From the NCBI RefSeq assembly GCF_022179225.1, contig NZ_BPQL01000006.1:1-42463 (forward strand): DNA of 42,463 nucleotides. Direction: 5' to 3'. This DNA is from Methylobacterium goesingense. Lineage in GTDB: Bacteria; Pseudomonadota; Alphaproteobacteria; Rhizobiales; Beijerinckiaceae. Shown piece by piece: positions 28,204 to 34,474 of this stretch. The position numbers and the translations under genes are program-made. The notes below the pieces were generated by a model. That model did not search any database. It had not been told where the DNA came from and saw nothing but the letters and a program-made list of their open reading frames with translations. How positions within the stretch are numbered: position 1 is the stretch's first letter; each line of letters opens with the position of its first letter.

Positions 28204-29397
28204 ATGCGTTTGAACCTTTCCCTCGGTCTTGCCGCCTGCGGCTTTGCTGCACTGATCGCGGCCGGATCGCCGACCTTCGCGGCCGCACCGCCCGTTCAGC
28301 CCAAGGACGGACCGGGCGGCATGGTCGACAGCGGCGCCACCATCATCAAGCGCGGGCTCGGCAAGGCCGGCTCCGGGAGCTTCGTGTTCTACAAGTCCGG
28401 GCCGGCCCCGACCGAGGGCCGCCCGGTCGTGGTGTTCCTGCACGCCTGGGGCGCGCCGAACCCGCAGGCATACGGCGCCTGGATCGACCACCTCGCCCGA
28501 ACCGGCGCCCTCGTCGTCTTTCCCCGTTTCCAGGAGTTGAACCGGACCCGGCCTTCGGAAGCCAGCACGATCGCCGCGCGCATCCTGGGCAACACCTTCT
28601 CGGATCTGCAAGCCGATGCGGAGGCAAAGCCCGACCGGACGCGCGTCGCGTTGATCGGCCACCTGGCCGGCGCCCCCATCGCGGCCAACATCGCGGCCGA
28701 TGCCAAGGCGCAGGGGCTACCCATCCCACGCCTGGTCTTCGCGATCATGCCCGGCGGTATCGCCAGCGACGCGCGGGCACGGGGCGTCGTCCTGCAGGAC
28801 CTCTCGCGAATCGCACCCGAAACCCTCGTGCTCACGGTCATCGGAGATCGCGACGCCCGCGCGGCCGACCACGCCGCCCGGCGCCTGCTGCGCGAGGCGA
28901 GCGGCGTGGCGAGCGAGCGCAAGCTCTTCGTTCGCGCACTCTCGGACGATCATGGCTTTCCGGCCCTGACGGCGACGCTGTCCTCGCCGGCGGCCGTCGA
29001 CGCGGCTTATGACGGGGGGGCGATCAAGCTGCCGCCCGAGCCTCCGCGCGACCCGAAGCAGCCGGCGACGCCGTTCAAGTGGACGCCCGACATGGCCCTG
29101 ACGGGGGAGCAGACGACGCTGGTGGCGCAGATCAACAATGCCCGCACCGACAGCCTCGATTATCTCGCCTACTGGAAGACTTTCGATCTCGCCGCCGCCG
29201 CCGCCTTCGGGGGCAGCGATGCCAGTACCCTGAAGAGCAACCCGCGCTTCAGCGATATGGAGCGCTGGGCGGATGGCTGGCCCGTCAAGCGCCTCGCGGT
29301 CGAGACGCCGCGGGCAAGCACGCCCGCACCGGCCGCCGTGGAGCCGGCCGCGCCCGCCGCGCCGCGCGCCAAGCCCGCGAGCTCGCGCCGCCCCTGA
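28204..29397 (+). CDS. Secreted alpha/beta-hydrolase-like protein lacking the usual serine
   Basis: This 397-residue protein has a Sec signal peptide (MRLNLSLGLAACG to about residue 25) and an alpha/beta-hydrolase fold: VVVFLHAWGAPNP (oxyanion-hole strand), then the nucleophile elbow region and SDDHGFPAL near the expected His. The elbow reads GHLAG with Leu154 where GHSxG enzymes have serine. It may be inactive or use another residue. The last 40 residues are Ala/Pro-rich. The start at 28204 is chosen because it begins the signal peptide; an upstream ATG at 28150 exists. The GST gene follows after 41 bp. Confidence 0.78.
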   Translation: MRLNLSLGLAACGFAALIAAGSPTFAAAPPVQPKDGPGGMVDSGATIIKRGLGKAGSGSFVFYKSGPAPTEGRPVVVFLHAWGAPNPQAYGAWIDHLARTGALVVFPRFQELNRTRPSEASTIAARILGNTFSDLQADAEAKPDRTRVALIGHLAGAPIAANIAADAKAQGLPIPRLVFAIMPGGIASDARARGVVLQDLSRIAPETLVLTVIGDRDARAADHAARRLLREASGVASERKLFVRALSDDHGFPALTATLSSPAAVDAAYDGGAIKLPPEPPRDPKQPATPFKWTPDMALTGEQTTLVAQINNARTDSLDYLAYWKTFDLAAAAAFGGSDASTLKSNPRFSDMERWADGWPVKRLAVETPRASTPAPAAVEPAAPAAPRAKPASSRRP

Positions 29398-29438
29398 GGG
29401 CGCGCACGAAGACCCGCCCCCGACCCGGATCACGCCCG

Positions 29439-30050
29439 ATGCAGCTGTTTCACTCCCACTTCTCGCCGTTCGCCCGCAAGGTCATGGTCGTCGCCCATGA
29501 GCACGGCCTCGCCGAATCCCTCGAACTCCTGCCCACGGCCGCCCACCCGGTGAAGCGCGATGGGACGATCCTGGCCCGCCATCCCCTCGCGCAGGTGCCG
29601 ACCCTGATCGACGAAACCGGGCGGGCGATCGCCGACAGCCGGGTGATCTGCGAGTATCTCGATACCCGGGCCGGCGGCGGTCTGTTCCCGGAGGCCGGCC
29701 AGGCCCGCTGGATCGCGCTGAACGATCAATCCACCGCCGACGGCATGCTCGATGCCGCCCTGCTGATCCGCTACGAGCTGACCGCCCGGCCCGAAAGCGA
29801 GCGCTCGTCCGCGTGGATCGCGGCGCAGCAGGCCAAGATCGAGAGCGGGCTCGCGAGTTTCGAGGGCATTGCCGAGGCGCTCGCCGGCCGCGTGGATATC
29901 GGCACCATCGCCCTTGGCTGCGCGCTGGGCTACCTCGACCTGCGCTTTGCCGAGATCGTCTGGCGCGCGGCCCATCCGGCGCTCGGTGCCTGGTACGAGG
30001 CGTTCGCCGCCCGTCCGTCCATGATGGCGACGCGCCCGCCCGCGGCCTGA
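29439..30050 (+). CDS. Glutathione S-transferase family protein
   Basis: This 203-residue cytoplasmic protein has a thioredoxin-like N-terminal domain with SPFARKV (Ser in the position of the catalytic residue of many bacterial GSTs), the cis-proline motif QVPTLID, and the glutathione-contacting DSRVICEYLD. The C-terminal helical domain ends with TIALGCALGYLDLRF, a typical GST segment. Its substrate is unknown. It follows the hydrolase-like gene on the same strand with a 41-bp gap and may be co-transcribed. No strong ribosome-binding site precedes the ATG. Confidence 0.92.
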   Translation: MQLFHSHFSPFARKVMVVAHEHGLAESLELLPTAAHPVKRDGTILARHPLAQVPTLIDETGRAIADSRVICEYLDTRAGGGLFPEAGQARWIALNDQSTADGMLDAALLIRYELTARPESERSSAWIAAQQAKIESGLASFEGIAEALAGRVDIGTIALGCALGYLDLRFAEIVWRAAHPALGAWYEAFAARPSMMATRPPAA

Positions 30051-30106
30051 GAACCGGTTGGCGCGCGAGTTGCGACGGCGCCTCCGGGTCAACCGGATGC
30101 GCCGCC

Positions 30107-30304
30107 ATGCCCGATTTCGTCGCCACCCTCGCCGCCGCAGCCCTGTTCTGCGGAGGCGTCCTGATCCTCAACGGATTGACACGCCTCGCGCTTCACCTGC
30201 ACTCGGCACCCTACGACTTGGCCGAGAACGGGCTCCTCCAGTACGGGCTGGCCCTCGGGCTCGCCGGCCTGTTCTGGCGTCGGGCGGTGCGCGGCCCCGC
30301 CTGA
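30107..30304 (+). CDS. Small two-helix membrane protein
   Basis: This 65-residue protein has two hydrophobic helices (about residues 5-27 and 43-58) joined by a short polar loop (HLHSAPYDLAENG) and ends in a basic tail (WRRAVRGPA). I do not recognise a family. It follows the GST gene by 56 bp on the same strand. The ribosome-binding site is weak, so this gene is less certain than its neighbours. Confidence 0.5.
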   Translation: MPDFVATLAAAALFCGGVLILNGLTRLALHLHSAPYDLAENGLLQYGLALGLAGLFWRRAVRGPA

Positions 30305-30370
30305 TCGGTTTTCGCTCTGCGAAGACTCCGCGCAGCGTCGCGAAAAGATGGCGATCGTGTGACGGCCCCA

Positions 30371-30395
30371 GGAACCCCTTCGGTAACTTGACGTT
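30371..30395 (+). promoter_or_regulatory. Perfect sigma-EcfG promoter (GGAAC-N16-CGTT)
   Basis: GGAAC at 30371-30375 and CGTT at 30392-30395 are separated by 16 bases. The DUF1328 start codon is 57 bp downstream of the -10. Confidence 0.85.
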
Positions 30396-30452
30396 ATGCT
30401 GTCATGAGGTCGCAGCCGATGCTGCACCGTACTTGATAGAGGGTTGAGTCAC

Positions 30453-30629
30453 ATGCTCGGATGGGCCGTTACGTTCCTGGTCGTCGCCCTCGTCGCGGCG
30501 CTCCTCGGCTTCGGTGGTATCGCCGGCACGGCGATGGAAGCCGCCAAGCTCGTGTTCTTCGTGGCGATCGTGCTCTTCGCCATCTCGGCCGTGATCGGCC
30601 TGATGCGCGGCCGTTCGCCGACGCTCTGA
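30453..30629 (+). CDS. DUF1328 small membrane protein
   Basis: This 58-residue protein matches the DUF1328 (YtjA-like) family: [27 protein letters not shown] then a second helix [19 protein letters not shown]. It sits in the inner membrane with two helices; its function is unknown, but the family is commonly stress-induced. The ATG at 30453 has AGAGGG nine bases upstream; a TTG at 30444 is a weaker alternative. A perfect sigma-EcfG promoter and a strong terminator flank it, so it forms its own transcription unit. Confidence 0.93.
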   Translation: MLGWAVTFLVVALVAALLGFGGIAGTAMEAAKLVFFVAIVLFAISAVIGLMRGRSPTL

Positions 30630-30688
30630 GCCGCACCGGCGTCGCGATCGACGCCGAGAGGCTCGCAGAAGCGGAAGCGACATAGGAG

Positions 30689-30720
30689 AAGGGCCGCTCG
30701 TCGAAACGAGCGGCCCTTTC
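30689..30720. terminator. Bidirectional terminator between the DUF1328 gene and nepR
   Basis: A 12-bp perfect stem (30689-30700 with 30707-30718) with a 6-nt loop is flanked by short T-rich and A-rich stretches, so it can stop both the DUF1328 transcript and the convergent nepR transcript. Confidence 0.85.
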
Positions 30721-30756
30721 TCATTGTGGGTGGGATAAAGCGGTGAACCGGATGCG

Positions 30757-30981
30757 TCAGGTCTGGGAATCTGATTCCGGCATCGATGTATCCAGCTTGG
30801 CGATGAGATCGCGGAAGCGGTCGGGGACCGGCTGCTGCACGATGGTGTCGTACATTGCCCGCAGATGCAGGCCGATCCGCATCTGCGTATGATCGCTCAG
30901 ACCGTGCAGCGACGTCGCATCCGTGCCGTTCGGGGCTGGTCCCTCGGCGGAGGGGCCACCGCCCGATTCGTTGTCTTCCAT
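30757..30981 (-). CDS. nepR: General stress anti-sigma factor NepR
   Basis: NepR holds sigma-EcfG inactive until phosphorylated PhyR binds it. The 74-residue protein has a disordered acidic N-terminus and the two-helix core MRIGLHLRAMYDTIVQQPVPDRFRDLI.. typical of the family (helix 1 G..LR..YD, linker PVPDRF, helix 2 ending KLD). I chose the ATG at 30981, preceded by GAGGGGA at good spacing, over an in-frame ATG at 31014 that lacks one. It is divergent from phyR, the arrangement known in Methylobacterium, and has its own perfect sigma-EcfG promoter. The sigma factor gene is not in the window. Confidence 0.94.
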   Translation of the reverse strand: MEDNESGGGPSAEGPAPNGTDATSLHGLSDHTQMRIGLHLRAMYDTIVQQPVPDRFRDLIAKLDTSMPESDSQT

Positions 30982-31060
30982 ACTTCGGTCCCCTCGGATG
31001 TCGACAAGCGACATCGCCGCGATTGTTTTGCGGCTTCACATAGGCCATGGCTGCACCTGC

Positions 31061-31086
31061 AACGCTGGTGTGAACAATCGGTTCCC
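31061..31086 (-). promoter_or_regulatory. Perfect sigma-EcfG promoter of nepR (GGAAC-N17-CGTT)
   Basis: On the minus strand GGAAC (31086-31082) and CGTT (31064-31061) are separated by 17 bases. The nepR start is 79 bp downstream of the -10. The -35 stands only 8 bp from the -35 of the divergent phyR promoter. Confidence 0.88.
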
Positions 31087-31094
31087 AGCCGGCG

Positions 31095-31119
31095 GAACGG
31101 AGCCCCGCATTCCGCGTTG
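31095..31119 (+). promoter_or_regulatory. Perfect sigma-EcfG promoter of phyR (GGAAC-N16-CGTT)
   Basis: GGAAC at 31095-31099 and CGTT at 31116-31119 are separated by 16 bases, 42 bp upstream of the phyR ATG. With the nepR promoter it forms a back-to-back pair giving positive autoregulation of both genes. Confidence 0.88.
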
Positions 31120-31161
31120 TGGCGGAGGCGCCCGAGAGAACGGCAAAGCCAAGGGGATATA

Positions 31162-31965
31162 ATGTCGACAGCTCAACTCGTCGTTCAGCATCTGCCGTAC
31201 CTGCGCCGTTACGCGCGGGCGCTGACCGGCAGCCAGGTTGCTGGCGACGCCTATGTGGCGGCCACTCTGGAAACTCTGGTGAACGAACCGGAGACGCTCG
31301 GCCGCAGCTCGAACGTGAAGGCCGACCTGTTCCGTGTGTTCACCCGTATCTGGAACTCGCTTTCGGTGAACGGCCAGAGCGAGCAGGTTCAGCATGACCT
31401 GCCGGCGGAGGTGCGCCTCGGCCAGATCACGCCGCTTCCGCGTCAGGCCTTCCTGCTGTCCTGCCTCGAGGGCTTCTCGGAGGAAGACGCCGCGATCATC
31501 CTCGCGGTGGACGTGAGCGAGGTCCGCGATCTCGTGGACGAGGCCGGCCGCGAGCTCGCCGCCGACATGGCCACCGAGATCCTCATCATCGAGGACGAGC
31601 CGCTCATCGCGATGGATCTGGAGGCCCTGGTAGAGGGTCTGGGCCACAACGTGATCGGCGTCGCCCGCACCCGGACCGAGGCCATCAAGATCGCCTCCGA
31701 GGGCACGCGCCCCGGCCTGATCCTGGCCGACATCCAGCTCGCCGACGGCAGCTCCGGCCTGGATGCGGTGAACGACCTCCTGAAGACCTTCGAGGTCCCG
31801 GTGATCTTCATCACAGCCTACCCGGAGCGCTTCCTAACCGGCGAGCGTCCCGAGCCGGCCTTCCTCATCGCCAAGCCATTCCAGCCCGCCAACGTTTCTG
31901 CGGTCATCAGCCAGGCGCTGTTCTTCCAGCAGAGCGCGCGCCGCCGCGAGGCCAAGTCGGCCTGA
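31162..31965 (+). CDS. phyR: General stress response regulator PhyR
   Basis: PhyR is the anti-anti-sigma response regulator of the general stress response. Its N-terminal sigma-factor-like domain (residues ~1-125, with sigma4-like SCLEGFSEEDAAIILAVDVSEVRDLV) mimics sigma-EcfG and captures NepR when the C-terminal receiver is phosphorylated. The receiver has the acidic pair in IIEDEPL, phospho-acceptor Asp190 in LILADIQL, and Lys in IAKPF. The length, 267 residues, and Asp190 equal the published Methylobacterium protein. AAGGGG lies six bases before the ATG. It is divergent from nepR, carries a perfect sigma-EcfG promoter, and ends at a strong terminator. No HWE/HisKA2-type kinase gene is in the window. 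Confidence 0.98.
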   Translation: MSTAQLVVQHLPYLRRYARALTGSQVAGDAYVAATLETLVNEPETLGRSSNVKADLFRVFTRIWNSLSVNGQSEQVQHDLPAEVRLGQITPLPRQAFLLSCLEGFSEEDAAIILAVDVSEVRDLVDEAGRELAADMATEILIIEDEPLIAMDLEALVEGLGHNVIGVARTRTEAIKIASEGTRPGLILADIQLADGSSGLDAVNDLLKTFEVPVIFITAYPERFLTGERPEPAFLIAKPFQPANVSAVISQALFFQQSARRREAKSA

Positions 31966-32001
31966 TCGCGACGCTCACGCGCAACATCTTCGAAGATCGA
32001 G

Positions 32002-32028
32002 AACCCCGGCCACCGCCGGGGTTTTTTC
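32002..32028 (+). terminator. phyR intrinsic terminator
   Basis: A 9-bp stem (32002-32010 with 32015-32023) with a CACC loop runs into a T-run (32022-32027). It lies 37 bp past the phyR stop. Confidence 0.93.
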
Positions 32029-32078
32029 GTTGCCCGCCCGTCCGAAGAGCAGCTTGCACCGCATGGTGGCTGCGCACG

Positions 32079-32168
32079 AAAAAACGGGCCGGACAAAAGT
32101 CCGGCCCGCTGAAAGTTTCCGGCCAATGCACAAGGGGAATGCGGGGGAGGACCAGGCGGCCGGGTTGC
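32079..32168 (-). ncRNA. Candidate stress-induced small RNA 1, next to phyR
   Basis: A perfect sigma-EcfG promoter (32175-32199, minus strand) leads to a perfect 10-bp terminator stem (32085-32094 with 32099-32108, loop of four) followed on the minus strand by six Ts. No credible protein gene lies between: the one open frame starts at the -10 region and reads straight through the terminator. The predicted ~90-nt RNA has a 6-bp stem (32158-32163 with 32119-32124) closing a C-rich loop that contains UCCUCCCCCGCAUUCCCC, able to pair with Shine-Dalgarno sequences. C-rich loops of this sort are known in alphaproteobacterial small RNAs, including Caulobacter GsrN, also under the general stress sigma factor. 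The 5' end is estimated. Confidence 0.7.
32085..32108 (-). terminator. Terminator of small RNA candidate 1
   Basis: A perfect 10-bp stem is followed on the minus strand by TTTTTT (32084-32079). No protein gene on that strand could need it, so it points to a short independent transcript. Confidence 0.9.
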
Positions 32169-32174
32169 CATGAC

Positions 32175-32199
32175 AACGGTGGGCACCGCAGCGGGTTCC
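32175..32199 (-). promoter_or_regulatory. Perfect sigma-EcfG promoter of small RNA candidate 1 (GGAAC-N16-CGTT)
   Basis: On the minus strand GGAAC (32199-32195) and CGTT (32178-32175) are separated by 16 bases. No protein gene follows on this strand before the terminator at 32085-32108. Confidence 0.8.
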
Positions 32200-32342
32200 G
32201 AAATCCGCAGGCGCGATGCGATTTTCCCGGAGAATGATGCGTCAGCGCCACACCGACCTCCATTGTCCCAGCCTTGCAAAGCCGAACGCAGACATTTCGA
32301 TCGATGCCATTAACTTGGCGCTATTCAGAACATCGTGGTTAA

Positions 32343-32367
32343 GGAACCGTTTTTCCGGGTGCGCGTT
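32343..32367 (+). promoter_or_regulatory. Perfect sigma-EcfG promoter (GGAAC-N16-CGTT)
   Basis: GGAAC at 32343-32347 and CGTT at 32364-32367 with 16 bases between, 40 bp upstream of the 112-aa secreted protein gene. Confidence 0.83.
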
Positions 32368-32407
32368 AGACCGACAACCTGTCAAGCTCCCTCTGGAGAT
32401 TACGACG

Positions 32408-32746
32408 ATGTCTCGGTCAGGCTTCTTCCTCAGTGTGAGTGGACCGGCCGCGATTCTGACGCTCCTCGTTCACCCAACGATCCGTCAGACCGCAGATCAA
32501 TGGACGCCCGCCCCCGCATTCGTCGTCTCGTCCACACCCGCCCCCGTGTCACTCCCTGTCGAAGTCGCCTCGATTCCGGGGGCAGGCACGCGCACCGTGC
32601 CGGCGATTCCGAGCGCTGGCCGTACCGCGAGCGACAAGGATGCGCCCCGGATGCGCAAGCCTCTTCAGGAGGGCTGCGAGCGGTCGATCAGCTCGCTCGC
32701 CGGGCCCGAGGCGCGCCGCATGGTCCCCGGTCGCTGCATGACCTAA
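32408..32746 (+). CDS. Small exported protein of unknown function, likely stress-induced
   Basis: I do not recognise this 112-residue protein. A hydrophobic N-terminal segment (MSRSGFFLSVSGPAAILTLLV) could be a signal peptide or membrane anchor. The middle is Pro/Ala/Val-rich (TPAPAFVVSSTPAPVSLPVEV), and the C-terminus has two cysteines (EGCERSISSLAGPEARR and the final RCMT) that could form a disulfide in the periplasm. CTGGAG stands 12-17 bases before the ATG. A perfect sigma-EcfG promoter lies 40 bp upstream and a long hairpin terminator follows, so it is a single-gene unit of the stress regulon. Confidence 0.72.
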   Translation: MSRSGFFLSVSGPAAILTLLVHPTIRQTADQWTPAPAFVVSSTPAPVSLPVEVASIPGAGTRTVPAIPSAGRTASDKDAPRMRKPLQEGCERSISSLAGPEARRMVPGRCMT

Positions 32747-32777
32747 GACAACCTGAATTCTTCGACGCGCGAGGAAA

Positions 32778-32814
32778 CAGCAAAGCCCCGCTTCATCGAA
32801 GCGAGGCTTTGCTG
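32778..32814. terminator. Long hairpin terminator between two convergent stress genes
   Basis: CAGCAAAGCC (32778-32787) pairs with GGCTTTGCTG (32805-32814), with an inner 6-bp stem (32789-32794 with 32798-32803). It lies 31 bp after the 112-aa gene stop and can act in both directions. Confidence 0.85.
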
Positions 32815-32830
32815 TTGTCGTTCATCTGGG

Positions 32831-32865
32831 AAAAGCGTCGCGCGCGACCCCGAAGGATCGCGCGC
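32831..32865 (-). terminator. Terminator of the KGG-motif gene
   Basis: An 8-bp GC-rich stem (32840-32847 with 32858-32865) is followed on the minus strand by a short TTTT tract (32834-32831). It lies 8 bp beyond the stop of the KGG gene. Confidence 0.7.
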
Positions 32866-32873
32866 GCAGAACG

Positions 32874-33068
32874 TCACTCGTCGCCCGGACGACCGGAACC
32901 GCTCGACTGGCCGCCCTTGCGGCCGGCATTGGACGCGAGTTCGCGGTCCTGGGAGAAGGAGCGCTTCTCGGCGGGCACGCTGCGCCCACCCTTGCTCGCG
33001 ATCTCCCGCTGCCGCTCGAGGTCCATCGATGCGAAACCTCGCTTCGAGGTGGAATTTCCTGATGCCAT
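32874..33068 (-). CDS. KGG-motif general stress protein
   Basis: This 64-residue hydrophilic protein belongs to the KGG / con-10 family of stress-induced small proteins (compare E. coli YciG). It shows the repeated GG-type signature: RGFASMDLERQREIASKGGRSV, then SFSQDRELASNAGRKGGQSSGSG. Such proteins are probably disordered and accumulate in stationary phase or under osmotic stress. The ATG at 33068 fits the family start, and GAGGAGGCGC stands just upstream. The sigma-EcfG-like promoter at 33104-33128 is 36 bp from the ATG. Confidence 0.93.
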   Translation of the reverse strand: MASGNSTSKRGFASMDLERQREIASKGGRSVPAEKRSFSQDRELASNAGRKGGQSSGSGRPGDE

Positions 33069-33103
33069 CAGCGCCTCCTCAGCTTTGCTTTCACTGAGAT
33101 GAC

Positions 33104-33128
33104 AACCTTTGCCAATATCGATGGTTCC
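33104..33128 (-). promoter_or_regulatory. Near-consensus sigma-EcfG promoter of the KGG gene (GGAAC-N16-GGTT)
   Basis: On the minus strand a perfect GGAAC (33128-33124) and a one-mismatch -10 GGTT (33107-33104) are 16 bases apart. It has the same variant -10 as the DUF1469 promoter. Confidence 0.7.
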
Positions 33129-33367
33129 TCCTCTCGGACGGTCACCAGCAAAGTCACGTGCAGGATTATGCATTAATCCAAGCTTAACCGTTAGCCGCTG
33201 ATTCGCGGCCCCGAAATCACGGGAGCCTGCGTGATCCCGTGCTCCCGAGCCGATGCCGGGACCGGGCTCTGGACAAAGGCGTGCCGACCCGCATTGGATG
33301 CCGGCGGATCTTGCGGTGTCGGGAGGGACGTCGCGCCCAGCCCGAGCCCGTCCCAGGAGCCCTATCC

Positions 33368-33811
33368 ATGACCCTCGACACCGAGGTTTCCTCGCTGCGG
33401 CAGGTACCGCTATTTCGCGGCGTCGAACCGTCCCGCCTCAAGCTTCTGGCTTTCACGAGCGAGCGCGTTCACTTCGAGGCCGGCCAGCAACTGTTCGCCC
33501 GTGGAGATGCGGCCGATGCCGCCTACCTGCTCCTCGAGGGCTCGGCGGAGGTTTCGATCGACGGCCCGCAGGGGCCGTTCCGGCTGGCTCTCCTCGGCGC
33601 CAACGCCCTGGTGGGCGAGATGGGCATCCTGGCCGACCAGCCCCGCTCGGCCACGGTGGCGGCCCTCGACACCCTTACCGCCTTGCGCATCGACCGCGCG
33701 GTCTTCCTCGAACTCCTCGGTCAATTTCCGCAGATCGGAATCGCGGTGATGCGCGAACTCGCCCTGCGCCTGGAGCAGACCAACCAGCAGCTCGCGCAGA
33801 GCCAGGGCTGA
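33368..33811 (+). CDS. Cyclic-nucleotide-binding-domain protein
   Basis: This 147-residue protein is a single cNMP-binding domain (CRP-like beta-roll) without a DNA-binding domain. It has VPLFRGVEPSRLKLLAF at the start, the roll segment LFARGDAADAAYLLLEGSAEV, and the phosphate-binding-cassette region LVGEMGILADQPRSATVAA (GE...RSAT). It probably binds cAMP or a similar ligand and acts through a partner. AGGAG lies about eight bases before the ATG. The 299-bp upstream gap (33069-33367) holds the KGG promoter and a weak hairpin near 33219-33243. It is tail-to-tail with the VOC gene, 6 bp apart. Confidence 0.93.
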   Translation: MTLDTEVSSLRQVPLFRGVEPSRLKLLAFTSERVHFEAGQQLFARGDAADAAYLLLEGSAEVSIDGPQGPFRLALLGANALVGEMGILADQPRSATVAALDTLTALRIDRAVFLELLGQFPQIGIAVMRELALRLEQTNQQLAQSQG

Positions 33812-33817
33812 TCCCGC

Positions 33818-34261
33818 TCAGGTCTCCGGGTAGGTGATGAACTCCATGAGGGACCCGTCCGGATCGCGGAAGTAGAGGCTCAGGCCGGGGCCCGCCGCTC
33901 CGTTGCGCTCGACCGGGCCGAGCTCCACCGGAATCCCGTGGGCGGCCAGATGGGCCGCGGCGGTCTCGACCGGCCCGGACCAGCGGAAGCAGAGGTCGCT
34001 GTTGCCGGGCATCACCGGGTGTTTCGCGAGCGGCATGGCCTCGATGCCAGGACCGTGGACGTTCAATTGCACCCCGCCGAAGCGATAGGCGAAGCCGGCA
34101 CCGCGCCGGATGACCTCGGCCCCCATCACGTCGCCGTAGAAGGCGTTCGCGCGCTCCCAGTCGCTGACGTGGATCACGCAATGATCGAGGTGGATCGCCG
34201 GCCCGACTTCGGCGAGCGGCGCCTCGACATCGACCATGGGGAGCGTCTCGGTATCGGCCAT
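33818..34261 (-). CDS. VOC-family (glyoxalase-like) metalloprotein
   Basis: This 147-residue protein has the vicinal-oxygen-chelate fold with two beta-alpha-beta-beta-beta modules: IHLDHCVIHVSDWERANAFYGDVMG at the N-terminus (metal ligand His near residue 26) and LSLYFRDPDGSLMEFITY at the end (metal ligand Glu). It may be a glyoxalase, dioxygenase or fosfomycin-resistance-like enzyme; the reaction cannot be told from sequence. It is monocistronic on the minus strand and divergent from the L,D-transpeptidase gene. Confidence 0.9.
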   Translation of the reverse strand: MADTETLPMVDVEAPLAEVGPAIHLDHCVIHVSDWERANAFYGDVMGAEVIRRGAGFAYRFGGVQLNVHGPGIEAMPLAKHPVMPGNSDLCFRWSGPVETAAAHLAAHGIPVELGPVERNGAAGPGLSLYFRDPDGSLMEFITYPET

Positions 34262-34320
34262 GGCGGCTCTCGGCCCTTCAGCTTCGGAACGGGTCGATCA
34301 TGTGACCCGGGTCCGCCCGA

Positions 34321-34358
34321 CGCAATGGCGGTCGCCGCGCCAATGCGGCGCCATTGCG
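34321..34358. repeat. Perfect 10-bp inverted repeat before the L,D-transpeptidase gene
   Basis: CGCAATGGCG (34321-34330) and CGCCATTGCG (34349-34358) flank an 18-bp spacer that itself contains a related CGCCAATGCGG sequence. It lies in the 213-bp divergent gap between the VOC and transpeptidase genes. It may be a regulator site or an RNA hairpin; no T-run follows. Confidence 0.6.
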
Positions 34359-34474
34359 CCCGACCCGGTCTTACGGGATCGCGAACCTGCGGCGGGAAAG
34401 ACACAACGTCCAGGCTCGCGGGCGGCTAGTCAGGGCTGTGCCGTCATCCGACGTATCGAATCGTGGAGCCGTCC

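Noticed and set aside
31818..32279. Minus-strand open frames covering the phyR-downstream region
   Set aside because: They have no ribosome-binding site, read through two strong terminator hairpins and show no family resemblance. The region is better explained by a short RNA.
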